Below the pieces are notes generated by a model that saw only the letters and a program-made list of their open reading frames with translations, made no database searches and was not told where the DNA came from. From positions 9,038,793 to 9,102,792 of the forward strand of contig NC_083570.1 in NCBI RefSeq assembly GCF_027579695.1: 64,000 nucleotides of DNA. The letters are read 5' to 3'. Origin of the DNA: Neoarius graeffei (taxonomy: Eukaryota > Chordata > Actinopteri > Siluriformes > Ariidae). Below, piece by piece: positions 50,959 through 62,433 of this stretch; position 1 is the stretch's first letter; each line of letters begins with the position of its first letter. A program made the position numbers and the translations under genes.

Positions 50959-51935
50959 GTCCTCGCTAGTCTTCTTATTTGAGCCTGCTGTGGTGTTTTC
51001 TTTTTACTGGAGCCCGCTGCGCTGATGTCTTTTTACTATGCTGCCCTCCCACCACATTCCCAACTCCTGTAGCAGTAGGCAGCTAGCTAACACTGAAGAG
51101 ATTTTCACATTTCTTGTATTTATCTTTTTATTTTCATTCATTCTTCATTTACTGTAAAACTAAAAAAAACAAGAAAAGCATACATAAACTTCACATACTA
51201 AAACTTGCACTCGAACATAACACACTGCATCTTTTAGTTTCCACGGACATTACAAGCCTTGTTCGACTAGCATCAAAATACTAGGAAACTAAACTATCAG
51301 ATTTTACCATAATTTCAACTCATGTTGAAACACAAAATACATAGGCTACTTACAGACATAAATCGTCCAGAGCTCAAGTGTGTAAAACAAACAACAATGC
51401 ATAACAGCGTGGCGTTATGAAGTCGTGGAGTCAGACTCAACAATTTAACAGGAAGTGGAACCCATGCATCCGATAGTGCTATTGCACATTAAGTCCACTA
51501 GGTGGCAGCATCCACCAGACCAACTGACCAAACTACATATAACCCAATATCCTTTTCAAAAGGCAGAATACCCAGCCTCACAGTGGGAGGGACATGGCAG
51601 TTTCCGCGAGGAGACTGGTGATTGGTGAAAGCGGCCGGATATTTTCTTTGATTGACAGCTCGTTTCAACTCTAGACAGGCAGCGGTGAATTTCAGTTCAG
51701 TCCCATGCGGATTCGCAAGTGCTGTGGTGTATTGTAAGAGATCAGCTTACATTTCGATTTCATTCATTACATACGGTTTCTACCAGCTTTTTTAGTTTGT
51801 ATATATTTTCATTGTAAATAAAGTGTAAATATAGTGTTGTCAAGTTTGCTATCTTAGTTCCAGAAATTTCGTTTATTTGAGTGACTGAACTTGAACTTGA
51901 GTGAGCTAGTCAGCTAGCAAGAAAGCTGCGCACGG
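50959..51935. other. Unassigned; possible leader/LTR of BEL element and upstream of hAT
   Basis: Contains AGTCCACTAGGTGGCAGCAT near 51493 (a CTCF-like core is possible) and AATAAAGTG at 51817. The region ends in CTAGTCAGCTAGC just before the hAT-type ORF. No clear LTR pair was found. Confidence 0.3.
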
Positions 51936-52139
51936 ATGCCAAGCATTGCTGATTTAATTTTGGCGAAGCCATTTGCCAGTCTTCCTTTCGAGGAAAAAAT
52001 TAAAATAAAAGAGCAGGGTAGACCAACGCCTCAAACTGACTTGGTGAAAAAGGTAGGGAATAATACTCGTTCCTTTCAGCTCTCCTGGTACGAGAAAGTG
52101 AATTGGCTAACAGCAAGTGACCCACATCAACAACAGTAA
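51936..52139 (+). pseudogene. TTF/ZMYM-type hAT transposase N-terminus
   Basis: MPSIADLILAKPFASLPFEE, then RSFQLSWYEKVNWLTAS. The layout (short acidic start, then F-x3-W-Y-x-K-x-x-W-L-T) is that of TTF-type zinc-finger hAT proteins in fish, just before the zinc-finger cysteines. It stops at TAA 52137-52139, before the finger. Confidence 0.6.
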
Positions 52140-52569
52140 ATAGGCTACTTTAGTAATATGTCATGGATGGACCAAAAATATAGAATCTATTTAAAATGTT
52201 TATGCTGAGTATATTATATTGGAATATATATTTTTCTGGATATAAATTAAACACAGCTACAATTTGGGAAAACATTTTTAAACAAAAACACAGCCGAGAA
52301 CATTTCACACTACAGACCTGGATTAAAAGTGAAGGGTTATCAAAATTGTCAAAACATTTCTCAGTCAAAATAAGTTAAATATAGGGAAAGTGTCATTGAA
52401 TGAAATGTGTGGCACCCAGCTCTATGTTTGGCTCCCCAAGGTCAGTGCTTGTGCCTATTCCAGAACACTCTGCTGTTACTGCTGAGGTTCCTGACAAAGA
52501 GCTGCTTTCAATAATGATCAATTTTTAAACAACATGCCACAATTTTAAAATATAAAATTTTAAAATATA

Positions 52570-52592
52570 CCCCCCCCCCCCCCCCCCCCCCC
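52570..52592. repeat. Poly(C) tract of 23
   Basis: Uninterrupted C homopolymer flanked by AT-rich sequence. Its length is likely unstable and could be an assembly weak point. Confidence 0.95.
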
Positions 52593-53341
52593 GACACCAC
52601 CATCATGTATATTGGACAGTAGGCTAATGGGCCAAAAGAACCTGTTATTTCACAGTTTGTGACCCTGCCAACAATCAGCCAGATCAGAGGCAAGAGTATG
52701 GGCAAAATTGATGTGTTTTTTTTCTTTTAAAATCTGGAAATATCGTAACCGACCAGCCTCCCCTGTTTGAAAGACTACCAGCCGCCACTGATATGGAGCC
52801 AACCAAATTTTGCACTCGGGGCTGAGTTATGAGCATGCTCAAAATCCCCAAGCATGAAAACAAGGCTCTCCATAAAAAAAAAAACTTGTAAACCACCTGA
52901 TTTGTAGCATTTTGGACAAAAAACTGCACAACAATGTTTCTATGTTATTGATTGGGACTTCTAATTTCCAATGTAGTACATTAAATGCAAGTTTATTTTA
53001 AATTTGTGGGCTTCCTGTGTCAAAAATTACAAATGTGTTAATTTTTCAACCAAAAGTTTTATATTTGTGCCTGGAAAAAAAAGAAATAAAAATGACATTA
53101 ATAGATATTATTCTCATGATATTTACTCAAAATATTTGTAATTTAGGCAGAAATGTTAATAAAACTAATATATTCTCCAAGGTTAGAGCCCAGGCCTCCA
53201 CGGTTTTCAATATGGCTGCTTACATGTTGAAGACTTGCAGTGTGTGAAGAGAGTGACTTATTTACAATTTGTGATCATTTTTTCAAAGAAAATTGTTAAA
53301 TGTATAGTTTGCTAGTTTTGTTATTATACAGTTTTCTAATT
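52593..53341. other. AT-rich leader of the 53-63 kb coding unit
   Basis: No ORF of note. GGTTAGAGCCCAGGCCTCCA and AATATGGCTGC lie about 130 bp before the first recognised coding segment and could be the promoter/first-exon area; inference only. Confidence 0.3.
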
Positions 53342-53977
53342 ATGGACTGGAGACTGTGTTTTATTTGTCAGAAAGCCTCAAAAGACGAACTACAATGTCC
53401 AGCAAACACGAAGAGGAAAGATGTTGGTGCTGGTTATTTTTCATTTGTATCCAATGTAGAGGAGTTCCAAAAGCTTGGGAAACTTCCTGGTGGTCTTGAA
53501 ATTTCCCTATTGGATGATGGAAGTGAAATTGTGGAGACATTGTACAGTAACAAGGCTATGTGGCATAAATCGTGTAGATTGCTTTTCGGCAATAGTAAGC
53601 TTGAATGAGCCAAGAAAAGGAAATTCAATGAAGTAGTAGATCAGGATAATGCTAGTGAAAATTCTGCTTCCCAGGATAAAGCAACGCTTAGCCCTATGAA
53701 GTCTCGCCGCAGTTCCATTATTGCCAGAGAAGTGTCAATAGCAGAGTACTATTGCTTCTTTTGCGAACAGTCTGACACCGCATCAAGTCTTCATGCTGCT
53801 TCCACATTTGAAGTTGATCGAAAAGTTTGTGAATGTGCAAGTCTTTTGAAAGACAACAAACTTATAGCTAAACTATCTGAAGGTGATATGATGGCTATTG
53901 AAGCAAGATATCATGCCAAGTGCCTTGTCAGTCTGTACAATAAAGCAAGAAAAGTGAAACTAATTATCTACAACTAA
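53342..53977 (+). pseudogene. Unit N-terminus: paired C2HC modules
   Basis: The frame opens MDWRLCFICQKASKDELQCP and continues past one TGA (53606-53608) to the stop at 53977. Module 1 pairs CFIC with MWHKSC; module 2 pairs CFFC with RYHAKC about 70 residues later. Spacing suggests two zinc-binding treble-clef-like units, a common arrangement for DNA or partner binding. This is a motif-based reading, not a family match. Confidence 0.6.
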
Positions 53978-53981
53978 ACAT

Positions 53982-55127
53982 ATGGATGATAATTCAGTAA
54001 CATACATAGAGCTTGAAGAACTTGCTTTTGCTGAACTAATTGCATATATTGATGATTTTCTCAAGTCTGAGGAACTGGCTATTCTAAAACTTGCTGATCT
54101 AGCCAGCTTTTATTGTCTGAAACAACAGGAGCTTGGTATGGAACAAGCAACAGTCGACAAAACAAGACTGAAGGAGCGAATTTTAGAGGTATTTCCAGAC
54201 TTGACAGTGCATACAGAAGGAAGACAAGTCTTGTTTGCACTGAAACATGAAATAGCTGGGGTCTTGAAGGAAGCAAAGAGAAAAGATTCAGATGCATGGC
54301 ATCTAGCTAAAGCGGCAAACATTATAAGGAAGGACATGTTAAAAACCAATAATTCATTTAATGGAACATTTGCTGAAGATTATCAAAAAGATTCTGTACC
54401 AGCGTCGTTGAAAACCCTTGTTGGCTTGCTTTTGAAAGGTCCAACCACTGAGTTTGATCCGAATGACAGCCAAGCATGACTTACAGTTTCACAACTTATC
54501 CTTTTCAACTGTGTTACAAAATATCGAGGTCAGCGAGCTGAGTCCAAAGGAAGTACCCATGTGAAGTTCAGAAAATGTCCACTTCCTCTGTATACAGCTT
54601 TAAAAATCCATGGTGCAATTAGGGATAAATCTTTAATCGAGGCTTTTTACAGACTAGGATGTTGTATCTCGTATGACAGAGTTCTTTCCATTACCACCGA
54701 AACGGCAAACAGTGTCATAGAAAGATATGAAAGAGAAAAGACAGTCTGTCCTGCCAAACTCAAAAATGGTTTGTTTACTACTGGTGCTGTCGACAATGTT
54801 GACCACAATACCAGATCCACTAGTGTTCAAGATTCCTTTCATGGAACTGCAATTCCCTTAGTGCAGCACCCAACCAATGCAAAAATGGGTCAAGAAAGAC
54901 CTGTTGACACGTTCGATTCAAATTTGCAAACTGGGTCCAAAAGGCTAAATCACCTTCCTTCTTTCTACAGTGAGGTACATCCAGTGGCTGAGCCCCCGAA
55001 AGACATCTTTTCTGCTCCTGCAAATGTCACTACTGCAGAGTTTACTCAATCAAGTCAAGAACATGATACTGAAGCAGATTGGCTAGAGAATACTAATCAA
55101 CTTTTTTTCAAAGGAAGAGCTTGCTGA
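53982..55127 (+). pseudogene. Unit central region I
   Basis: Continues one base out of frame with the previous piece. An acidic/amphipathic block (LEELAFAELIAYIDDFLKSE) is followed by basic helices and, after the TGA at 54477, by FRKCPLPLYTALKIHGAIRD and RLGCCISYDRVLSI. A run of T near 55102 shifts frame again, so the continuation EELAEDEWISWAAYQAS is read in a different frame from about 55115. Confidence 0.6.
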
Positions 55128-55397
55128 AGATGAATGGATCTCATGGGCTGCTTATCAGGCATCTCATTCTACACTGACAAGCTATCAACCCGCTATTATT
55201 TCACGCCTTCCAATGTTTACTGAAAATGCTCACTCCCTAGTGATGATTCAACGCTCAATGAAAGTCATACAATCAGCAGTCAAATATGTGAACCCGACAC
55301 AAGTTCCTGTTATAGTGCTTGACCAACCTCTTTTTGCTCTAGCTAAGCAAATTCAGTGGACAAACTGCAGTGAGTTCGGCGAAGATAAGTTTGTTGT
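55115..55397 (+). pseudogene. Unit central region II, up to Penelope insertion
   Basis: SRLPMFTENAHSLVMIQRSM, then AVKYVNPTQVPVIVLDQPLF to EFGEDKFVV. The last codons lie in the 11-bp target duplication AAGTTTGTTGT (55387-55397). The same reading frame resumes at 59065 with VVMLGGLHIEM, showing that the Penelope-like element entered a once continuous ORF. Confidence 0.75.
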
Positions 55398-55619
55398 TTG
55401 TCTGTGAAGATTCTCAATCATCCAGGTCATAGTAAACTGTGGGTGGTAGAAAAGGGCAACTGGACTTGCTTGAAGATTCTTGAAAACGTTTCACCTCTCG
55501 TCCAAAAGGCTTCCTCAGTTCTGTCTGACTAATAGGGAGTATCAGATATTTATCCTCTCCTGGCTCAGAATCAGAATCAGAATTCTGATGACCAGCTCAT
55601 CTAAGGTGTCACTGAGGCA

Positions 55620-57958
55620 TCATGTTGGTGTGGGTCGCTGGAGGCTGGGTGTGAATGGCGAGTCATTAGGGTGATCAAAGGATTGCCCGTTAGGGTGATC
55701 AATGGCAATCTGACTCTCTCTGTCCTCCTGTGAGTCCCCGAAAACAGCTGGGTCCTGGCGTACACCCAGCCGTCTGGGAAGAGTGTCCAAGACCACCTTG
55801 TAGATGGTTGACAAATGATGTCTTAGACCCCCACCTCTGTTCAGTGATGGCCGTTCCAGGTTTACAAAAATGGCTTCTTTGACTCCTCGCTCATACCAAC
55901 GATCCTCTCTGGCTAAAATGCGTACGTCACAATCCCGAAATGAGTGTCCTTCATTGTTAAGATGAATGTAGACAGCCGAGTCCTGGCCTGAGGAGCTGGC
56001 TCTCCTGTGTTGGGCCAAGCGCCTGTATAGCGGTTGCTTCGTCTCCCCAATATACGAATTTGTGCAATTCTCACTGCACTGAATTGCATACACTACGTTG
56101 TCCTGTTTGTGTCTGGGTATTCTGTCCTTAGGGTGGACCAGTTTCTGCTTCAGGGTGTTATTGGGTCTGAAATGTACTGGAATGTTGTGTTTGTAGAAGA
56201 TCCTCCTGAGTTTCTCAGATAGACCAGAAATGTAGGGAATGACAATGTTCTTGCGTTTGTTCCTGTTATCATCCTTGTCAGTTATGTTCCTTTTTATGCT
56301 CTTTAGGAAAGCCCAGTTGGGATAACCGCAATTCTGAAGTGCTTTCTTGATATGGTTCTGCTCCTTCTCTTTTCCCTCTAATGTTGTAGGAATGTTCTGA
56401 GCCCTGTGTTGCAAGGTCCTAATGACCCCCAATTTATGTTCCAGTGGGTGGTGAGAGTCGAAAAGTAGGTACTGGTCTGTGTGTGTGGGTTTCCGGTAGA
56501 CCTCGATACTAAGGCTTCTGTCTTGTCTAATGTGTACATCACAATCCAAGAAGGCTAGATTATTCCCACTGACATCCTCCCGAGTGAAGTTGATGTTGCT
56601 ATCCACTGCATTGATGTGTTTCGAGAAAGCTTCCACCTCCTGGATTTTGATTTTAACCCAAGTATCATCCACGTATCTAAACCAATGGCTGGGAGCAACT
56701 CCTGCAAAAGTGGTCAAAGCTATATGTTCCACTTCCTCCATGTATAAATTAGCCACAATAGGGGACACTGGTGATCCCATGGCGCATCCATGCTTCTGTC
56801 TGTAGAAACTTTCATTAAACTGGAAATAAGTGGTAGTCAGGCAGAGGTCAAGCAGGGTGCAAATCTGATCCGTGGTGAGTTTCGTTCTATCCAGTAAGGA
56901 GCTATCCTGAAGGAGTCGTTTTCTTACAGATTCGACTGCTTCTGTGGTGGGAATGCAGGTGAACAGAGAAGTGACATCGTAGGAAACCATGGTTTCATCT
57001 GAATCTAGTTTGAGGTCTGCAACTTTAGAAGCAAAATCTTGGGAATTTTTGACATGATATGGTGTATTCCCAACCAGAGGAGCCAAGATTGTGGCTAGGT
57101 GTTTAGCAATGTTATATGTGACCGAGTTTATACTGCTGATAATAGGTCTGAGAGGAGCTCCTTCTTTGTGAATCTTGGGGAGTCCGTATATGAGAGGCAC
57201 GGCTTCCCCAGGGTACAATCTGTAGTAAAGAGCTCGGTTGATGGCTTGGTCCTTTTCTAGTTGTTGCAAGCAGCTAACAACTTTCTTTTTGTAACCACTT
57301 GTGGGGTCCCTCCTCAATGTTTCATAAGTGGTTGTATCACTGAGGAGACTGGTCATCCTGGAGTGGTAGTCCGCTGTGTTTAGCACCACTGTGCATCTCC
57401 CTTTGTCAGCAGGAAGGATGGTGATGTTCCGGTCTCTTTGAAGCACTGTAAGAGCCCTCCTTTCTTGGCTGGTGAGGTTGGAGGGGGGTGCTTTCGCACT
57501 GGATAGAGCAGCTGATATCTTCAGTCTAAGTTGTTCTGACTCCGTGTTGGTCAGGTTGTTGTTCCTGATGGCTGTCTCTGTGGCTGTGATGAGTTCTACT
57601 ACCGGTATCCACTCAGGTGAAACTGCAAAGTTAAGACCCTTGGATAAGACATCTCTCTCTGGTTGGGTGAGTACCCTGTTGGATAAGTTCTTCACCCATT
57701 TCTCTTCTATGTCCGGTTGTGTAGCCTGGTCAGATTTCTTCCTCCAAGTCAGACCTTCTGTCTTGCCAGAGGAGGTGGTTTTAGACAGCAATTTTTGAAA
57801 TTTGCGCATCTGACGTTCCTTACCTTTGGTGTGTTGTGAAAGCTGTGCCTTCTCAGTGAGATCAGAGACTCGTTCCAAAACTTCACTGGGAAGAAGGGCT
57901 GTCAACTCCTCAAACCTCAGTTTAGTCTTGTTCTGGAGAGCATCTAGCCTTATTATTC
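55620..57958 (-). CDS. Penelope-like RT with GIY-YIG endonuclease
   Basis: At least 761 codons are open from 57905, and the frame stays open to the arm junction at 57958, so the real start has been lost or truncated. RT features are YGLPKIHKEGAPLRPI, YDVTSLFTCIP, GCAMGSPVSPIVANLYMEE and FRYVDDTW (catalytic YVDD). The C-terminal GIY-YIG domain has the CSENC linker, SYIGETKQPLYRRLAQHR and EAIFVNLERPSLNRGGG. Penelope-like RTs are telomerase-related and use GIY-YIG nicking for target-primed insertion. No internal stop or frameshift is seen, so this copy is young. Confidence 0.92.
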
Positions 57959-57977
57959 TGGGAATAATCTAGCCTTC

Positions 57978-58907
57978 TTGGATTGTGATGTACACATTAG
58001 ACAAGACAGAAGCCTTAGTATCGAGGTCTACCGGAAACCCACACACACAGACCAGTACCTACTTTTCGACTCTCACCACCCACTGGAACATAAATTGGGG
58101 GTCATTAGGACCTTGCAACACAGGGCTCAGAACATTCCTACAACATTAGAGGGAAAAGAGAAGGAGCAGAACCATATCAAGAAAGCACTTCAGAATTGCG
58201 GTTATCCCAACTGGGCTTTCCTAAAGAGCATAAAAAGGAACATAACTGACAAGGATGATAACAGGAACAAACGCAAGAACATTGTCATTCCCTACATTTC
58301 TGGTCTATCTGAGAAACTCAGGAGGATCTTCTACAAACACAACATTCCAGTACATTTCAGACCCAATAACACCCTGAAGCAGAAACTGGTCCACCCTAAG
58401 GACAGAATACCCAGACACAAACAGGACAACGTAGTGTATGCAATTCAGTGCAGTGAGAATTGCACAAATTCGTATATTGGGGAGACGAAGCAACCGCTAT
58501 ACAGGCGCTTGGCCCAACACAGGAGAGCCAGCTCCTCAGGCCAGGACTCGGCTGTCTACATTCATCTTAACAATGAAGGACACTCATTTCGGGATTGTGA
58601 CGTACGCATTTTAGCCAGAGAGGATCGTTGGTATGAGCGAGGAGTCAAAGAAGCCATTTTTGTAAACCTGGAACGGCCATCACTGAACAGAGGTGGGGGT
58701 CTAAGACATCATTTGTCAACCATCTACAAGGTGGTCTTGGACACTCTTCCCAGACGGCTGGGTGTACGCCAGGACCCAGCTGTTTTCGGGGACTCACAGG
58801 AGGACAGAGAGAGTCAGATTGCCATTGATCACCCTAACGGGCAATCCTTTGATCACCCTAATGACTCGCCATTCACACCCAGCCTCCAGCGACCCACACC
58901 AACATGA
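57978..58907 (+). pseudogene. Inverted partial copy of Penelope-like ORF (C-terminal 309 codons)
   Basis: Identical in translation to the last 309 residues of the minus-strand ORF: the end of the thumb region (DCDVHIRQDRSLSIEVYRKP) and the whole GIY-YIG domain. It lacks the RT palm and has no proper start, so it is a 5'-truncated copy created with the insertion, not a gene. Confidence 0.9.
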
Positions 58908-59064
58908 TGCCTCAGTGACACCTTAGATGAGCTGGTCATCAGAATTCTGATTCTGATTCTGAGCCAGGAGAGGATAAATATCTGATACTCCCTATTAGTC
59001 AGACAGAACTGAGGAAGCCTTTTGGACGAGAGGTGAAACGTTTTCAAGAATCTTCAAGCAAGTC

Positions 59065-59610
59065 AAGTTTGTTGTTATGCTTGGTGGATTACACATCGAA
59101 ATGTCCGCCCTCAATGTTCTTGGCAAGTGGCTGACAAGAAGTGGCTGGCCAGAAACCATTGCCAATGCTGGAGTTGCTACACCAGGTGTTGCTGATTCTT
59201 TTTTTAAAGGGGAAACATGTAACACATGCGCGACGTGCTCATCAAGTGACGGCTGCATGTTTGCACATCCTGATGACAAAGGCCTACACAGCTGACACCA
59301 CTGATCCTGATGAAGTTAAGCCATTCGAAGAGTGGAGGAAAGAGCGAGCAAATACAAGTCCTCAGTTTCTCTACTGGTCCAGAGTTCTTGATTTGCAGCT
59401 TTGTTATCTACGACTTGTCAGATCATTCAGAGAGGGAAACTTTGAGATGTACATTGAGGCAATTAAGGAGCTTTTGCCATGGGTGTTTGCCCTTGATCAT
59501 CAAAACTATGCAAGATGGCTCTCTGTACTGTACATCTGTGAGACATGTTGAACCTTCCAAAGAAATATCCAGACATACACGAAGAATTCACAAATGGATC
59601 TTTTGTTGTC
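59065..59610 (+). pseudogene. Unit central region III
   Basis: Resumes the frame as LGGLHIEMSALNVLGKWLTR. After a frameshift near 59200 it continues RAHQVTAACLHILMTKAYTA, FEEWRKERANTSPQFLYWSR and LPWVFALDHQNYARWLSV. These blocks are the most recognisable part of the multicopy family. A further shift near 59540 leads into LPKKYPDIHEEFTNGSFVV. Confidence 0.65.
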
Positions 59611-60400
59611 CATAAGACACAAAAGCTGTTTTCATCAATTGCTTTAGATCACGCCCATAAGCAAGTCAACGCTGTTGTGAAAGGTGAAGGGGGAGCGGTT
59701 GGTCTTACAGAAAGCCCCACAGCGTTGTTGAGATGGATGGTTTCAGGTCCTGAGCTATCCAGAATGGTGGAAGAGTTCGAAAGTAGCCTGTCCATGACAA
59801 ATAATAAACACCATCATGAGCAAACACCTGCAGTACAAGGTGCATTTCTCCAAGATGTTCAAAAGCTGGTATCGAGTTTTGAAGAATGTGGCAACCCTTT
59901 CTTGGAAAAAGGCAGTGATCTCATGGCCATGCACACTAAAGACGTCATGGATGCTGCTATCGTCAAGTCTATAAGAGATGTGAAAGATGTTGGAGAGTTA
60001 CAGTTTAAATCATTTGTTAAAGAGCGACTTGTTGATCAAAGCAAGGCTATTACAGAACCTTTGAAAAAGAACAATATCTACACCCTTGGCTCTCAAAGAA
60101 GATGATCTCCAAGGATAAAGCAAAGGTCAAGGAACTAAAGGAGGACTGTGCTCTCTTTTCGAGGTTATACATTACCTGTCAAAGTCGTGATGGCAATCTA
60201 GACGACTTTTTACATTTGAGAATCAGCCATGGCCGCCTTCTTTGGCCCAAAATGAGAAACTTCGAAGTGGACAGAAAGCAGATCTTGTTAAGTGTCTCAT
60301 CGATGAAACCAGAGAGGAGTCTTCAGACAGCTATAATGCAGATGCAGTCATCCTTGATGGTGCTGTAATTGTCCAGATGCTACCGGTCAAGACAGCATGA
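59545..60400 (+). pseudogene. Unit central region IV
   Basis: A 186-codon open piece (59545-60105) includes KLFSSIALDHAHKQVNAVVK and GLTESPTALLRWMVSGPELS, a helical region, and LQFKSFVKERLVDQSKAI. The next piece (60102-60368) reads QDGNLDDF-like, with frame changes. Sequence decays around 60400-60530, where FEEYFDSVFAPYILHQLEA-like residues can still be followed before the hAT insertion. Confidence 0.6.
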
Positions 60401-60813
60401 ACCTTTGAGGAATACTTTGATTCTGTATTTGCTCCATACATACTACATCAACTTGAGGCTGCGAACAGAGTCGACCTACTTTGGGATGAGTATCGAAGTG
60501 ATTCCTTAAAGAGCTCAGTAAGGGAAAAAAGAGGGAGCCAGACCCGTTGCAACAAGGTAGGCAGACTTGGCAATTGCCTAGGGCCCCAGCCCTCGAAGGG
60601 CCCCTGCTGCTGAACGACTGGTTATGTATTCAATAGCAATGACAACTTTTTGAGCGCGGCAGCGCAGCGCCTAATGACACTTGTTGAAAAACAGCGCCTC
60701 CCTACATGCTTTGGCCGAAAAGTGCAATGACTGTCTGTCAACCCCTCAATACCCATCTCCATCCAGTCAAGTGGTTGCAGAGCTCCGCGGCAAAAAAAAA
60801 AAACAAAATCAAA

Positions 60814-60893
60814 TATGAAGCGAAATTACCCCTCAGGGAGCCAGAAGAGAAAGAAGAAAAGGGAAGAGGAAGACAGAAAAAAACAAGACACTG
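60814..60893 (+). pseudogene. hAT first exon (basic N-terminus)
   Basis: MKRNYPSGSQKRKKKREEED, then RKKQDTG, ending at a donor (CACTG|GTAAGT). Such lysine-rich starts are typical of DUF4371/TTF-type hAT transposases in fish. The zinc finger and most of the RNase-H-like core that should follow are absent. Confidence 0.75.
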
Positions 60894-61027
60894 GTAAGTG
60901 AGAATGTACACACTCATTAATACCAAGCGGGTCGACAAGCAAATTTGGTAGCTAGCTTACGTTAATGGTAGTTATCTTGTAGACAGTGTTTATAACAGTG
61001 TTTATATCCACACTTTCCCAGATAATG

Positions 61028-61326
61028 CATCTACCTGCCCATTTGACATGCTTGACTACATATACAGTGAGAAGCTACTAGACTTGTACAGCAATTTAAG
61101 CATTGCACTACGTTTACTTCTTACACTTCCTGTGTCAGTTGCCTCAAGTGAGAGGAGCTTTTCAGCTCTGAAGCTTATTAAGAACTATATGAGGTCCGCC
61201 ATGGGCCAAGAGAGGCTCTCCGGACTGGCACTGATGTCAATTGAATGTGATGTCCACAGGTCTTTGGACATGGAGGGTATTGTGGCTGCCTTTGCTGAAG
61301 CCAAAGCCCGCAAGCAGCAGTTTTAG
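61028..61326 (+). pseudogene. hAT C-terminal dimerisation domain
   Basis: LRLLLTLPVSVASSERSFSA and LKLIKNYMRSAMGQERLSGL are the conserved hATC dimerisation motif, ending ARKQQF and a TAG at 61324-61326. The block is intact and in frame over about 95 codons, although the transposase core has been deleted. Confidence 0.88.
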
Positions 61327-61794
61327 ACATTTTGCCCATGATTCTAGTTGTGTATTCTTAAATTTTTGTGTGTTTTTCTATACCTTTTGCACTTTTCTGT
61401 GTGCTGGTTCTTATTAAGATTCTTATTCATGTTTGTAATCATTTAATCACCATTTGAAGTTATTTCTACTTGTGTATATACTGTAAATATTTAGTGTTGT
61501 TATTTGCACATTTTATATTACTTTGTCTTATTTTCATATTTTATATATATATAGTGTGTGTATATATTTTGTCTATTGTGTTTAATTGGGTTTGATAATT
61601 ATTTATAATAATGTAAAGAGTTCATTTATTAAGTAAAAATCGTAAAAATGATTACAATATGTGTGATGTTTATTTATTAAGTCTTCAGTGGGTAGGCGGC
61701 CATAAGGGCTTTCGTCGAGGGGGGGATAATTATGGGCCCCAGATCCCCCTTTGCCTAGGGCCCCCAAATAGCTTGAAACGGGCCTGGAGGGAGC

Positions 61795-61900
61795 AGTCAA
61801 TGCAGAAAGGTTCTCCCAAACACACTCATCCCCTCTGATTGGAAAGGATTTCTCAGAGTAGATGACAACAAAACGGAACTGTTCAGATATCTTTCTGAAA
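61795..61900 (+). pseudogene. Unit exon VI (SDWKGFLRVDD block)
   Basis: Continues the unit after the hAT: VLPNTLIPSDWKGFLRVDDN, then KTELFRYLSEK, ending at a donor-like AAAAG|GTAAGA (61901). With the next piece starting at an AG (62433), this defines one intron, which contains a SINE. Confidence 0.65.
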
Positions 61901-61964
61901 AGGTAAGAGAAAGCTTACTTAGAGTATTTTTTTAATTACAATACTATTTATAACATTCTATAAG

Positions 61965-62335
61965 GGCGGCACGGTGGTGTAGTGGTTGGCGCTGTCGCCT
62001 CACAGCAAGAAGGTCTGGGTTCGAGCCCCGTGGCCGGTGAGGGCCTTTCTGTGTGGAGTTTGCATGTTCTCCCCGTGTCTGCATGGGTTTCCTCCGGGTG
62101 CTCCGGTTTCCCCCACAGTCCAAGGACATGCAGGTTAGGTTAACTGGTGACTCTAAATTGACCGTAGGTGGGAATGTGAAAGGTTGTCTGTGTCTATGTG
62201 TCAGCCCTGTGATGACCTGGCGACTTGTCCAGGGTGTACCCCGCCTTTCGCCCGTAGTCAGCTGGGATAGGCTCCAGCTTGCCTGCGACCCTGTAGAACA
62301 GGATAAAGTGGCTAGAGATAATGAGATGAGATGAG
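61965..62335 (+). mobile_element. tRNA-derived SINE (family S), full length, 12-bp target duplication
   Basis: Begins GGCGGCACGGTGGTGTAGTG with A box TAGTGGTTGGCGCTG and B box GGGTTCGAGCC, and ends in GATAATGAGATGAGATGAG. Flanking repeats ACATTCTATAAG lie at 61953-61964 and 62336-62347. At 371 bp this is the best-preserved copy and serves as the reference for the others in the window. Confidence 0.94.
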
Positions 62336-62433
62336 ACATTCTATAAGTGATCTGATTAATTTGCATTTCAAAATGATGTTGATGTGAGAAAAAAATTGTT
62401 GTTAATCATCTCGATATATCAATTATCGATTTC

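Larger units (their letters stand above)
55398..59064 (-). mobile_element. Penelope-like retroelement, full copy plus inverted partial copy
   Basis: Bounded by an 11-bp target duplication (55387-55397 and 59065-59075). The left portion carries a long minus-strand ORF. The right portion, 57959-59064, is an inverted copy of 55463-56568 (1106 bp each, identical wherever I compared them), leaving a single-copy centre of 1390 bp. Both 3' ends point outward. Head-to-head partial copies of this kind are known for Penelope-like elements. The left arm has 65 bp of extra 3' tail (55398-55462). Confidence 0.92.
60539..61786 (+). mobile_element. hAT element (TTF/ZMYM type), internally deleted
   Basis: Perfect 8-bp target duplication GAGGGAGC (60531-60538 and 61787-61794). 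Ends CAGACCCGTTGCAA and complement CAGGCCCGTTTCAA are imperfect TIRs, with GCCTAGGGCCC motifs subterminal on both sides. A first exon (from 60814) and a C-terminal dimerisation exon remain; the catalytic core is gone. It lies within the uncharacterised 53-63 kb unit. Confidence 0.88.

Noticed and set aside
57978-58907. A separate 309-codon GIY-YIG gene on the plus strand
   Set aside because: It is an exact inverted copy of the end of the neighbouring Penelope-like ORF, lacks a start and the RT palm, and is part of the same insertion.
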